The notes below the pieces were generated by a model that had not been told where the DNA came from, made no database searches, and saw only the letters and a list, made by a program, of their open reading frames with translations. This document shows, in pieces, positions 43,723 to 55,343 of a stretch of DNA of 64,000 nt. The position numbers and the translations under genes are program-made. Position 1 is the first letter of the stretch. Every line of letters starts with the position of its first letter. Source of the DNA: Salvia splendens (lineage: Eukaryota > Streptophyta > Magnoliopsida > Lamiales > Lamiaceae); the NCBI RefSeq assembly GCF_004379255.2, contig NC_056034.1, forward strand, positions 33,421,262 through 33,485,261. The letters run 5' to 3'.

Positions 43723-45058
43723 ATGAATCTCGGCGACGACACCAATAGTTCTAGTTCGTCTGAGTCCGGTAGTTCGACGTCAGAAGCATTAGATGCAGCC
43801 GTTGAAGAGGCCATGGCGGCATGCTATGCGGCAATGCAGCGCGAGGGGGAGGCGGCGGCAGCGACGGCTGAGCAAGTCCATAGGCCTATTCGACATAGGA
43901 CGTATGTCCGACGTGACCACCCGGAAGCTCACAGACGTCTGGTTGAAGACTATTTTGCCGATCAACCACGATGGGGCCCGACTGTTTTCCGCCGCCGGTT
44001 TAGAATGTCGCGGTACCTTTTTCTCAGCATTGTTCGGACATTGTCTTCACGTGATGAATACTTCACATTTCGGGAGGACGGCATCGGCAAACCCGGCCTT
44101 ACACCATTGCAAAAGTGCACGACTGCTATTCGTCAGTTGGCATACGGCACCACGGCGGACCTTTTTGACGAGTACCTCCACAGCGGGGATTCTACAGGCC
44201 GCGAGTGTCTGAAGCGCTTTTGTCGGGGGATAGTAGAGGCCTATGGCGACACATATTTGAGCAAGCCGACTGCCACTGATTGCCAGGGTCTGATGCAGAT
44301 GCACGAGACGGCGCACGGGTTTCCTGGGATGCTCGGGAGCATCGACTGTATGCACTGGCAGTGGAAGAATTGTCCGACGGCGTGGAGAGGCCAATTCACA
44401 AGTGGATACAAGGGCAGCCACCCGACGATGATCCTCGAAGCCGTCGCTGACCATCGACTCTGGATCTGGCATGCTTACTTCGGCGTAGCCGGGTCGAACA
44501 ACGATATTAACGTCCTCAACTCGTCCACCATCTTCACCGAGCAATGTAACGGCAACGGCTCGGCCATCGAGTTCACTGCCAACAGACGCCAATACCATAT
44601 GAGGTACTACTTGGCCGATGGCATCTACCCACGGTGGCCAGTTTTCCTAAAGACGATCAGCTGCCCAATTGGTGAGAAGAGGGTTTTATTTGCGCAAAAG
44701 CAGGAGTCGGCGCGGAAGGATGTCGAACGGGCATTTGGTGTGCTCCAATCACGGTGGGCAATTGTGAAAGGGCCGGCTCGTTCCTGGTACAAGGAAGTCA
44801 TCGCCGATGTCATATATGCGTGCATAATCATGCACAACATGATAGTCGAGAGATGATGGAAGAAGCATCTCCGATTGGAATGAAGATGACCGTGCATCTA
44901 GCTCGTCCGGCACGTCGACCGAGACACCCGATAGAGGGTTACCGTTAGGCTTCAATGAGGTTCTATCTAGACATGCCTCAATGCGCAACCAACAGGATCA
45001 TGCGCAGCTCATGAGCGACATGATTGAAGAAGTGTGGGCTCGTAACCGCCGTCGCTGA
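43723..45058 (+). pseudogene. Harbinger (HARBI1-like, DDE_4) transposase with late frameshift
   Basis: The ATG at 43723 (MNLGDDTNSSSSSE) was chosen; in-frame codons further upstream lie in the subterminal repeat. The main frame ends at 44856 after MHNMIVER. The nuclease triad is visible: Asp208 (GSIDCMHWQWKN), Asp261 (GVAGSNNDINVLNSS) and Glu335 (KDVERAFGVLQSRWAI). The conserved C-terminus (starting DDGRSISDWNEDD, ending EEVWARNRRR) is in the next frame up to 45058, so one extra base near 44851 breaks the frame. The DDE core is complete; about 67 residues at the end are lost. It catalyses cut-and-paste transposition with TAA/TTA targets. Confidence 0.9.
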
Positions 45059-45289
45059 GTTTGCATTTTTTTAATTCGCATTGTAATGTATTAATTTTTA
45101 TTAAATGAAATGAAGTTTTTGAAATTCGTATTTTAATTTATTAAGTTTTTTAAAATTCGTATGGACTTTGTAAATATTAAAAAAATGATGATGTGGCGCG
45201 CCTTAGGGTGCCCCACTGCAGATGGGGAGGTAGGAGGATAAAACTGATGACGTGGCGCACCTTAGGGCGCCCCACTGCTGATGCCCTAA

Positions 45290-46365
45290 GTGAGAATTAT
45301 TTTTTATGAGATTTGAGAAAATGATGTTTAAAAAGTAAATGGAAAAAAGAATAAAGTAAGACATGAATAAAATAGAAGGGTAAGGAATAAAATAGAAGGG
45401 TAAAGAAAATTAAGTAGTAATTGTGTTATACTCGTATCATTTTGCTACAAAGAGAAATGATTCACCTTATATCCAATGTTAAAAAAAAAGAAGAAATATG
45501 GATCGCATATGGGAAGAAAGAAGTGTTAAGTAAGCGTTCAATTAAGCGCATGAATTACAATTATTGGTCGCTTTAAATAAAAATAGAATAATTTGAAATT
45601 TTTTGATGGATTCTTATGTGTTGCTCCTTTTATTTTGATATGAACAGTTAACATAAGGGGTGATACATTTCACATGGCCAGCAGATTTGGAAATGATTAA
45701 TTGTTAAATTATACTTTAATATTAACACATGTGCATACATATAGTTTATTTAGAATATAGTATAGTGTAAGTTTTTACGTCAAAATTGAGGGGGCCTTAC
45801 ATGAATTTCAAATAGGATAAATGTAAAATGCTTCATTCATATTTTAATTCATAATTGTCATTAAAATACAAGTAGTACTTAAATCAAAATTGGAAGTTAC
45901 AGAATATGTATATTCCATTGTTTTCGTATAATAACATTTTTTGTGAATTGGACACGGGGAATATAAATAAACTGTACATATTTATGAATTAGGGATGCAT
46001 CATGCAAGAAGCAAAAAAAAAAAAGGAAATGTAGTTGGGAGAAAGGGAGTGGAGGGATTGTACGGAATAAAATATGTAATAGAGGGAGGGGTACAATCAA
46101 CAGTAATGCAGCGTGGGACAGGGTGCATGAATTGCGGCTAAAGAGAGCCTTAGGCCCACCAACACGTGACACTCCTCTCCAGCGAGACACGGACACTTGT
46201 GTTTGTCTGTACCTGCCGACACTTGCTAGGTGGGCATCAACAATATACTCCCCCCATTCCACTACTCCCTTTTCGTCTATTAAATGTTATCCAAATTTAA
46301 CTCAGCACGAATTTTAAGAAATCTGAAAAAAAATGAATTGAAAATTTTTATATATATATAGGATA
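45290..46365. other. AT-rich intergenic sequence
   Basis: No gene recognised. A Stowaway-like left end (ctccccccattcc) is near 46248-46320. Confidence 0.4.
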
Positions 46366-46492
46366 GTGATAAAATGCAAACTCTATATATTGTATAAACT
46401 CCAAACTCCTCAACACAGTATCAACACAATGTAAAATTTCAAGATTTTGATGTCAACACAATATCAATACAGTGACAACACAATGTCAACAC
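46366..46492. repeat. Left half of a repeat split by Athila element 2
   Basis: gtgataaaatgcaaactc...attgtataaac is mirrored in the opposite orientation at about 56590-56640, beyond the retrotransposon. Multiple caacacaatgtcaa words follow. It is probably an older inverted-repeat element into which Athila inserted. Confidence 0.5.
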
Positions 46493-46497
46493 AACAT

Positions 46498-47671
46498 TGG
46501 AAGGACTTGGAAAGAGACGAAAATGTGATTAGAATACGGATCAAGTTATATGGAATGATAACCGAACCGGTCGGATCAGTTAGCAAATGTCGTTGCCACT
46601 TAATCAATGCAGTCTTGCTCTCGCTCTTTCTTCCTTACCAAAGTAACTTGTAAACTCCCAATTTTGCACTACTTTAACAGTAAAGCGGCAAGTTCGGGGT
46701 CGATCCCACAGAGAAGTTGGTGTGTTGAGTGTGTGAGTAGTGAACGGCGGCGGGGGGGGGGGGGGGGTGTTGGCTGCTGCCACGCTTTAACTTGGGAGTT
46801 TTTAACTACTGTTTTTACTCTAGGCAGAATTAAACTAGCTAGCTTGATCAACGGAGATTTAACTACTGGGTCAAGTAAATTGCCGGTAACAGCGGAAAAG
46901 TAAATGCGAGGATGAAAACGAAATAACTTTGCTTAAACTAAACTGAGAGCAATACGACGTGAAATTAAAACTAAGCTAATACTTCGAAAAATAAGAAAAC
47001 AAGTAAAACCGAGAAGAATCTCGGCGGGTAATTTAGGAATACGCCGACAGAAAACAAGTATTCTGCAGCGCTTCTTTAATTCCCCTTTCTAACTACGCAT
47101 TACTTTATCTAAGCTAAGCTATTCTAGAGAACTGGACTAAGCTAAACTAAGCTAAACTAGACGGAAAGTAAAGGATCTCCCCTTCTTGTGATGGCACACC
47201 CTCTATTTATAGGTTCGATTCGGCCTCCAGCTGGATAACGATCCTGACAGGGAATATTCGCTCATGCTGAGAATGAGCGGCTCATTGATTGCTACGTGCC
47301 TTTCTTCTAGAATGACGACGCTTTTGAGTAACAGATTCATGACTCAGGTTCGTCCTTGCATCTCATAAGCTAGCACGTGTCCCCTTCTAGAACGTTGTCC
47401 TTGACAACAGAATGGTGCGCCACATTCAGCTCATTTCCTCACGTGTTCTTCTTCTAGAAGCCAGCGGTCCCCGCCTAACTGCTTGATCACTCCCCCTGAT
47501 CAACTCCCCCGATTCTTGGCCTTTTATCGCCTTTTGTACTTGCTTGATCAGTTTGGCCTTGCTGCCTTGGTCATGTCGCATTCCTGCACATTTAACACTT
47601 GTTTTGCGCGATAAACCGATCAAGCATGGCACATTTTACCCTTAAACCGATGCATGAAATGAGCATTAACA
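46498..47671 (-). repeat. 3' LTR of Athila element 2
   Basis: The 1174-base repeat starts tggaaggacttgg and ends gagcattaaca. It contains a run of 16 consecutive G (46752-46767) where the other LTR has six, which accounts for most of the length difference. Confidence 0.93.
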
Positions 47672-49119
47672 AACTGCTCACACTTAAAACATAATTGTCC
47701 TCAAGTATAAAGAAAAAAAAAGAAAAGAAAAAAGATAAGTTAAATTTCTGGCATGGTTTACTTATTTCACAGGTAAAAGAAAAAAACGAAAACAAGACTT
47801 CAAGATAAAAAAAACACGGATTCACATGTATGCATTAGACCGAATAATTTTCCAACAATCATACCCTAGGTCGAGGTCAATCCATTTGCCAGTAGCTTGT
47901 GTTCCTTCTCTTTCGCTTTTGCTTGATCAAGGTGTCAGCTTGTCAAGATTGCTCAATTTAAAAACCACTGTTGGATTCACTCAGTCACTCATTTCTCACC
48001 AGATAAGTTAGGACTTGTTCACTCGGTGTTGCCATAAATTTAATACTTTGAATCGGACTGCACAAGATAGTTCCTTAAGGTCTTTGTTTTGGGTTGTAAC
48101 GGGGCTCAAGGGTAGTAACGTATTAGGGTAGGGTCCTAGGGGTTCTAAGTTTAAAATAAAATTTGTAAATTAAAAAGAAAAATCACATGAATCAAAAAGC
48201 CAAAGATTTGACTAAACTCGCTGGATCAGATTTGAGATATTTATTTCTTCCTCTGCTTGATGCTCATTCTTGGTCAAATTTCGACCTTTAGCCTTATAAC
48301 TTCAGGCTTATTTCCTGACTTTTGATTTTCTGGGTCAGGTTACAACTATTTCCTGCCCTTTTTTCTCGAATCTTTTCTTCATTTCTTTTTGATCAACCCG
48401 ATTGTCTAACTTGATCAACCCGGCTACCCTTCATTTCGACCATTCTATCGCTATCCCCTTTTGTTTCCCTTGACAAAATTCAGCTCTTTGACCCTCTTTC
48501 CTCATGTGATATGAAACTTTGAATTTGGTTTTAAGGCTTCAAGGAATGGGTAAGAGTGTATGGACTCAACGTGGTTAACTAAGGGGTGCCTTGATTAGTG
48601 AGGCGGGTTTGTGGAACGAAGGAAGAAAATGGCTCAAAAGGCTAAGTCCTAGTGCCTTTAGTCCTTACTACTTGTGCAATTGTCATCTCAATATTAAAAG
48701 TCAGCCTCTCGTAAAGTTTCCTTTTGTAAAAATAGTAGAAAGTGTTCTACTTTTGGCTTATAACTCTCATATAGAGAGGCTTCACAATTGGTTTAGAAAC
48801 TGAGCGTTTCCATCATACTTGAGTCGTTCAAATTGATCAAGTTTTTGCAATCAAGTTTTTACATGTGAGCATACTGAATCCTTTTTCTAACTCTTCCAAA
48901 AAGTAATCAAGTCTTCCAATTATCCAATTTCATGCATATTACCTATTTTATTACTAACTGGAATTTGTTATTTTTGTTAAAATTTTTAGCATGTATGATT
49001 CTACTGTAACTAACCCGTCCCCCCTCCCCACTACATATGAACTCGTTCTCGAGGGACTTGATGAAGTGGAAAAAAGGGTTAGGCACAAGCAACGGCACAA
49101 CAACAAACAAGGGAAACTT

Positions 49120-49154
49120 CTCACACTTAGACCAGACACTGGGCTAAGTGTGAG
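49120..49154. promoter_or_regulatory. 35-base hairpin D, Athila element 2
   Basis: ctcacacttag pairs with ctaagtgtgag. The inner stem is ccag/ctgg around aca, with the same A/G mismatch as hairpin A. Confidence 0.7.
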
Positions 49155-49257
49155 ACAGTGCCGGCGATCAACACATGCTAATAAATATATAAACAACAAC
49201 AAAAGACACATAAAGCGGGCAAGCAACATATAGAGCAAAAGCGAGCATGCATACTTT

Positions 49258-49292
49258 CTCACACTTAGACCCAAAACAGGTCTAAGTGTGAT
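49258..49292. promoter_or_regulatory. 35-base hairpin E, Athila element 2
   Basis: ctcacacttag pairs with ctaagtgtga. The inner part is acc...ggt, a shorter and less perfect inner stem than in A-D. Confidence 0.6.
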
Positions 49293-49523
49293 GCGGAATA
49301 GAATGACAGTTATACATACCCAAAAACAAGTTAAAACTAAAATTGTTTTGAAATTAACATGAGCTGAGATGGGGGGGTTGTACTCAATACTTTCCGGGAG
49401 GATTACTGGGAGAGACTGAGGTGTGCTTGAAGGAAAACGGGCGCTGAGACGGAGGAGAGCGTGTAGAGGGAGGTGGTGGTCATTTGGCAGGGGTCTGGTC
49501 TTGGGTAGTTCCCACCATCCTGG

Positions 49524-51391
49524 CTAGCAGAACCATTGAGCATTTGAATTCTCCACCAGCTGCATCAATGTCTGCTCCACTTGGAGCTTCCATTCATTGT
49601 CAGTGCTTGAAGCCTCCTCCTGTTCCATCCTTGGAGTGGGCGCCTGGTGTGTATCCTCTTCTTCTCCATCGGCAAGGTTTGCTGAGGCCTCCTCTAACCT
49701 TCTTCTTCTCTGGGGCTGGCTTCTTTGCTGCTCCCGCCGGCCTGCTGCGTAAAACTGAAAATTTCCTCCCTTCGTCTTCTCTAAAACCTGAATTCTAACA
49801 AAGAAGTCAAGGTCAAACATTTCAGGACTAGGGCAAAGGACGGGGCGTCCGACTCTTTTCACGATCCAGTTCCTCCTCAGATAGGTCCCGAGGAGGTGAC
49901 AGAAGTTCAAATGGCGGGCAGCATGGGTAGCCATCTGGTTCATGGAATATGCCAGCCAGAACCCCAGGTGGACTTTCCTCTGTTCTCTCATGCTCCACAT
50001 GAAATAGAGCTCAGCCAGAGTGAGGATCGCCAGTGTGTTTGCTTGTCCGAGGAGATTGGAGGCCAAGTAAACCCAATAAGATGTCCTCTGGATTCAGAAG
50101 TTCTGAACGTAGGGGCGCGTCCTCCGCATATTGCCTTCCAGACGGCTTGCTGATCGAATTCTGTGTTCCTCTGAGGGAAACCGATATCACGCCCAACCCA
50201 GACCCCGTCAGCCACCTCTTGTTCCGTGTAGAGGCCCATCCGGATAGAGAAATCGTTGAGGCTCATTAGTTGTTCTTGGCCAAAGACCCTGAAGGAAACA
50301 CTCTCTTCGTTCAGGTCTGAACTTCCTATAAAGCGGAAGGATTTGAAAAACTCCTTGGTTAGGTCCTCAGGCACAGGGGCCTCATCGACCTCTAGCAACC
50401 ATTCAAAACCGATGCTGACAATGTAGGCTGAAAACCTCTCCTTCATTCCTATCTTCTCCAGGGATGGCTGGTGCAGCATCTTCCCCGCCTTTAACTTCTT
50501 CTGGGAGGTCACCCTTTGGTGCACCTCCTTCTGTATCTTAGGATAATCGAACTCCATCATATGTTGGCGAAGAGCTGGGGTCAACACCACATGCTGAGGA
50601 GAGTAGGCGATGGAAGGAGAGGTTTCAGGCTTTCCTTGTTGTCTCCTGGTCGTTCTGGTCCAACGCAATTCCTCTCCAGTCGAATCACTGCCCTCATCTC
50701 CTGGTTGTGGGGAAGCGGGCGCAAAAGCATCTACAATGGTGACCTCTGTGTCAGCGGGGCGGCTTCTCTTGCGAGTAGGGAGAATACTCTCTTTCCCATT
50801 CCTCTCTCTTCTTTCCCTCGCCAGGCCGCCCTTGGTAGCTTTTTTCTCCTCTCCCGCTTCCTGGAACTGAGGCTCTTCTGGTTCTTCATCCACCAGCCTC
50901 CGTACTGTGCGCGGCTTCTGCACCACTGTTCCTTCCTCACCTTGTGTTTTCAGGTTTTAAGCTACCTCCAGGAGCCGATCCGTTGTCATACGCCGCGTCT
51001 GACGATGTAGCGGTTCCTCTTCCTCCGTCTTCCTATAGTCGAACAACCGGCGGAATTCCTCTTCCTCTTCACTGTTGATGCCACCGCCCTCAGTCAAATG
51101 TGGCTTATGGATCGAAGCGGAGCCGCCACCGCCTACTGGCGACGGAATAGCGAACGGCTGTCCATAATCCTCCCCCAACCCTTCTTTATCGGCGGTGTCT
51201 GCGCTACATTGTATTGGCTGGGTTGGGGACGAAGGTGAAGGTTGGATGGAAGATGGTTTTGGTGATGTAGGAGAACTAGGTGGGATCTTTGGTTTAGAGG
51301 ACGAAGTAGGATTTTTAGACCGGGAAATCCCAAGTCTAGCCTTGAGTTCGGCGTATGCTGCTGCATCGTCCAACTCTCGAGGTATACTCAA
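49524..51391 (-). pseudogene. ATHILA-domain ORF of element 2, broken
   Basis: Three pieces are visible. 51391-50957 is a Ser/Pro-rich N-terminal part that ends at an in-frame TAA and continues without shift into 50956-49988 (FEWLLEVDEAPVPEDLTKEF, SFRVFGQEQLMSLNDFSIRM). 50066-49524 is the rest of the domain after a frameshift (LAELYFMWSMREQRKVHLGFW, then a charged tail). It aligns by eye with the third ORF of element 1, with much sequence change. The 5' border is uncertain, because the first displayed start codon is TTG. Confidence 0.75.
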
Positions 51392-52212
51392 AAGGACTTT
51401 ATTGAGGTGCCGTAGGGTTTCTTTATCTATTTCAGGACTTGGAGTAGCGGTGCTGGTTTGTGGTGGGGCGGTGTTTGGCGTACAAGAGTTAGGATTTTCT
51501 TGACGAACTTGGGATGAAGTTTCCTGGTCGCCACTGTCGTCTCCGGCACTGGGGGATGATGAAAGAGTGGGAATTTACTTGATAAACATATTCACTCGTA
51601 ATGGTGATGACTGCTGGTGGAGAAAATGTTCTAGGCAAGGGTTTGAAATTTGGATCGGTGTGGGGAGAGTAAAAGGAATGCACTGTAGTCGCTTTTGGTT
51701 GAAAGTGAAATACGACCCTGAGATTCTGCCTATTATACTGATACCACGACTGTTGGGATCTCTGACGGTTGAGATCTCTGCGACTGTTCACGCACGGGCG
51801 CGCCTTTTTCAGAGTGCCAGCTGGCTTAGCTTCTTTGATACGCTTTCTCCCTCTCCCTAGGATGTCATTTCATTTAGACAGTTGGCGCAGCCTGACACCT
51901 CTCTAATGACTGCATATGTCCTATCACCACCTGTCCCTGATTAAGTAAATCACTGTGGCCATTGGTTAGCCCTCGTTGCACTGATCAAGTGGTCAATTAT
52001 ATCCAGATGAAAACTCAATAACTCCACTTGATCAGTTTCCCGCCTCTACTTCCGTCCTTTAACTTTCTAATAAAAACTAACACAAGAAAAACTATTTACA
52101 CTAACTATAAGGACTTGACCGGGTTCCCCTAGGTTGTCACTTGATCAATTTAATGGATTTAAAATTTATTGTTTGATCAAGCAGACTACCCAGGAGTACC
52201 CGATCACACATT
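51392..52212 (-). other. Spacer between the pol tail and the ATHILA ORF, element 2
   Basis: No supported gene. Several ttgatcaa-type palindromes occur between 51978 and 52175. Confidence 0.5.
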
Positions 52213-52891
52213 CTACCTGCTCACTGGTTGAGATTGGGGAAAGGTCAGTAGAATTTCTTCCACCACTCCAGCTTTGGTCTTGTCTCTGTAGGGCTCAACC
52301 CGATGACACTTCACATCGAAAGAGAACGAATTGGGGGTGTCTCCTTGGTGTGTGTTTGCCTTGATGGTTTCAGGATCTGCCCATTCTGAATTCCACTTTC
52401 TGGTCATCAACTTGATTTGATACTGGGATGGTGGCTTTTTTTGCTCATCGAAGGGCTCTTCCTTTCGCGAGAAGAGGTCGGTCACTTCCTTTTCCACCGT
52501 GGCTGGATGCGTGTACTGATTTGGGTTTATCCTATTCGGGTCTACTGTTTTCCACTTGACCCCTTCTTCACATGTCCTTAGTTTTTTTTTCGATTGTCCT
52601 TCCTTTTCCTACAGTTTTGCCAATGCAATGGCTGCCTTGTAGGTGCGGGATTCTCCTTCAGCTCTCTTCTTAACAAGCCAGCTTGGTCAGGTGGTTTTTC
52701 GACTCTCCCTGGTTGAACAATCTCTTCTGACTTGACTGGCCGTGATTGCTTGCAGAAGTCCATAATTGCTCTTTCAAGGCCTTGGTCATCCATTTCCCTA
52801 GTCATGGTTGCCTTGAACCAGTCATCTGCTTCACTCTTAAGCTTTTCACCATTGGTGGGGTTAGATGACGGTTTAATGAAGGGTTCCTTTT
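52213..52891 (-). pseudogene. Pol remnant: protease linker joined to integrase tail
   Basis: 52805-52578 (MDDQGLERAIMDFCKQS) matches the linker after protease in element 1. 52497-52213 ends with CHRVEPYRDKTKAGVVEEI, equivalent to the last residues of pol in element 1 ([19 protein letters not shown]). Everything between, about 3 kb in element 1, is absent. Confidence 0.7.
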
Positions 52892-53330
52892 CTAGGTACT
52901 TTCGCTCCCAAGGTGTGATTGTTCTGCTGATTGAATGCTCTCGCTATCCTGCGACTTCCTCACAGCTTTGTCAATTTCGAATGTAAGCTGTTCTTCATTT
53001 AAACTTAGATATATCGTCCCATGGCGAACATTAATGACTGTGCTAGCCGTAGATAGGAATGGCCTTCCCAAAAGGATTCCCACAGGCTCTTCTGCTCCTG
53101 GCTCTGTCGTCTTTATGACGAAGAAGTCGGCGGGGTACAAGAATTTGTTGACCTTGACGATTTCATCTTCCAGAACTCCCTCGGGGTAAATGCAAGACCC
53201 GTCTGCTAGCTGTATTTCCATATTGGTTTTGATAAGCTTAGCATTTTACAGTTTCTTGTATATAGAATACGGCATAATATTGATGGAAGCCCCTAAGTCG
53301 CACATTGCGTGCTCCATTTGAACGCCTCTG
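52892..53330 (-). pseudogene. Protease remnant of element 2
   Basis: The active-site region (HAMCDLGASINIMPYSIY) is at the end of the frame finishing at 53246, which then stops. The remaining protease (IQLADGSCIYPEGVLED, VGILLGRPFLSTAST) follows at 53221-52892. A stop or indel therefore separates the two parts. Confidence 0.75.
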
Positions 53331-55150
53331 ATGGAAATTGGGAGCGTAAATACCCCTGGGTCAGTCCTCTTTGGTGGAAGATCGCTCGGTTGGATCACAC
53401 CGGTCACATTTTTCTCTTCGACCATCCTCCCCTTCTCAGCAACTTGTTCACGGGTGTTAGGCTCAAAGCCTTCATTATGATTGAGTCTAGGTGTTGGAAA
53501 ACTCGCAGATGAGCTTTGACAAACTGTTTCTGATTTCAGAGAGACTGTATTGACATTTTTGCGCCCTGTAGGTTGCTGCACTGTGGCTGGGAGCTTTCCC
53601 TCATTCCCTCTCAGCTCGCCCAATGACATGGCTACCTGGGACAATTGCTTTGTAAGCATTTTGAGTGCAACCCTCTGTTCTTTCTGAATCTCTTGTATTT
53701 CTCGCATCGCATCTTGGGGCTGATGCAGGATCATCACAACTTCAAATTGCTGTTTGTTATATCGCTGATTAAATCGACCTCCTCCATGACCTTGCTGATA
53801 GTAGCCGGAAGGTCCATACTGCTCTGGCTGGAAGTGATTCTGCGGGTTTCCTCTTTGGTACTGCGGGACATAGTTCACCATTTGATCATTTGGTTGTCTT
53901 CCCTGGTTGCAAAACTGAGGGACTTGGTGCTGGTACCCCCACTCTCCTTTCTGTTGTCGGCTTGACCAGTTAGGTTGTCCTCCACTTGACCAGTTCCCTT
54001 GAGGTCCTCTTGACCATCCTGCCTGACCGCCCTGCAATTTGTTCCCTCCAGTGTTCGGCCTCTCCTGGATCCGAGCAGGCCAGTTGGGCTGCCCCTCGGT
54101 GAGTTGTAAGGACTGCGTCGGGGGTGGTTGGCTTTGATTCTGATCAGTCCACCTAAAGTTTGGGTGGTCCTCCACGGAGCATCTCTCTGCTTCCCTTGGA
54201 TCCAGTTCACATTCGTGTTCCAATGACCTACGACATTCACTTGGGCTTGTGGCTCTACCTCAGAGGAGAATTCACAGTAATAATAATGATGTTCTTCTGG
54301 TGGGGATGGTTGCGGCACATATTGTGTCTCCTTTGGTGCAGGTGGTGGTGGCGGTCTTGCTTTCTCTACTGCCTCCAGTAGTTTCTTCTCCATTTGCTCA
54401 AATCGAGCCTCCAACTTTTCGTCATTGCGCGCCTCTGCTACATGCACTGCCCCTCTTCTATACTGGCCTCGAGATGTCTCGTACGACCGCTTAGCCTCGA
54501 TCAGCCTCTCCAAGATATTTTTGGCTTGGCTAAATGCGGTTTTCGAGAAGTCCACTGTAGAAAACAGAGTAAATTTCCTTCTCCTTCATCTTGTGGTTGG
54601 GGCATGCTTGAAGCAAACCTTGGAACCTGTCCCAGTACTGGCCAAGGGGTTCATCATACTCCTGCCTAGCCTCTGTAATCTTCCGTTTGAGGGCACTCGT
54701 CTTTGATGCTGGGAAGAAGCGGTCGAGGAATATCATGCGGAATTCGGCCCAGGTCCTGATGGATCCTTCTGGCAGCCTTGACAGCCAGACGCCCGCATCT
54801 CTCTTTAAAACGAAGGGAATAACTTTGAGCCTATAATCTTCGGATGTAGATCCAGCCGGCACGGGCTGAATATCACAATATCAGCAGAACTCTTCCAGAA
54901 ATGCGTACGGACACTCTTTTGAAAGACCGTAAAGTGGGACAAAACAGCCAGTACTCCTGATTTGATCGCGATGGTCCGCATCCCAGGAGTAGTGGCAATG
55001 GCATATGTGGGCTCCTTTTCATCATGAGTGTGCAGAGATCCGATACTAGAGTCGTCAGCGACAAGGGCCATCTCTGCTGGTGGTGGTTGTGTGTTCTGTT
55101 CAGGGGCTGCTGCGGCTTCTAATGTTGCTCTTTAACGAGTGGTGACAACG
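53246..55150 (-). pseudogene. Gag of element 2, broken into four frames
   Basis: The fragments are 55071-54805, 54862-54530, 54555-53875 and 54223-53246. The gag domain is clear (YRLKVIPFVLKRDAGVWLS, WAEFRMIFLDRFFPASK, EYDEPLGQYWDRFQGLL), followed by a Gln/Asn/Pro/Gly-rich part and the link into protease. At least two frameshifts and an internal stop are needed to explain the overlaps. It resembles gag of element 1 in order and motifs. Confidence 0.8.
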
Positions 55151-55322
55151 CCGACTTCCTGGACTCTCTAATGAGCGTTAGTCTCCCTGTATAGAAATGG
55201 ATGATTCCAGTGTCCACCGCGTTGGTACCTTCTCATCAACAGTGAAAATCAAAATGAGAAAACAAGGAAATAAGACTATATACACCTACGCACTACACAC
55301 AAATATAAAGTAACACCATGCT

Positions 55323-55340
55323 TCCCCGGCAACGGCGCCA
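55323..55340 (-). other. Primer binding site, tRNA-Asp
   Basis: tccccggcaacggcgcca matches the last 18 bases of plant tRNA-Asp, three bases from the 5' LTR. This is the same primer as in element 1. Confidence 0.88.
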
Positions 55341-55343
55341 TTT

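Larger units (their letters stand above)
43338..45286 (+). mobile_element. PIF/Harbinger DNA transposon
   Basis: The 1949-base element is flanked by taa at 43335-43337 and 45287-45289. The ends ggccatccgcaatggggc and, read inward from the right, gggcatcagcagtggggc are inverted repeats. About 280 bases of left subterminal sequence repeat cggacgatgg and its complement. It encodes the DDE transposase but not the second Myb-like protein that such elements need, so it would depend on partners even without its frameshift. Confidence 0.92.
47672..49523 (-). other. 3' untranslated region of Athila element 2
   Basis: No gene. It begins (plus strand) aactgctcacactt, like element 1, followed by cttgatcaa palindromes, a counterpart of the ccact/agtgg hairpin near 49028-49073 and two 35-base hairpins. 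The words gcttataactc, ggattcactc and gtcaagatygc are shared with the same region of element 1. Confidence 0.65.

Noticed and set aside
44047..44598. 183-codon minus-strand ORF
   Set aside because: Antisense shadow of the Harbinger transposase, whose own frame contains the conserved DDE motifs.
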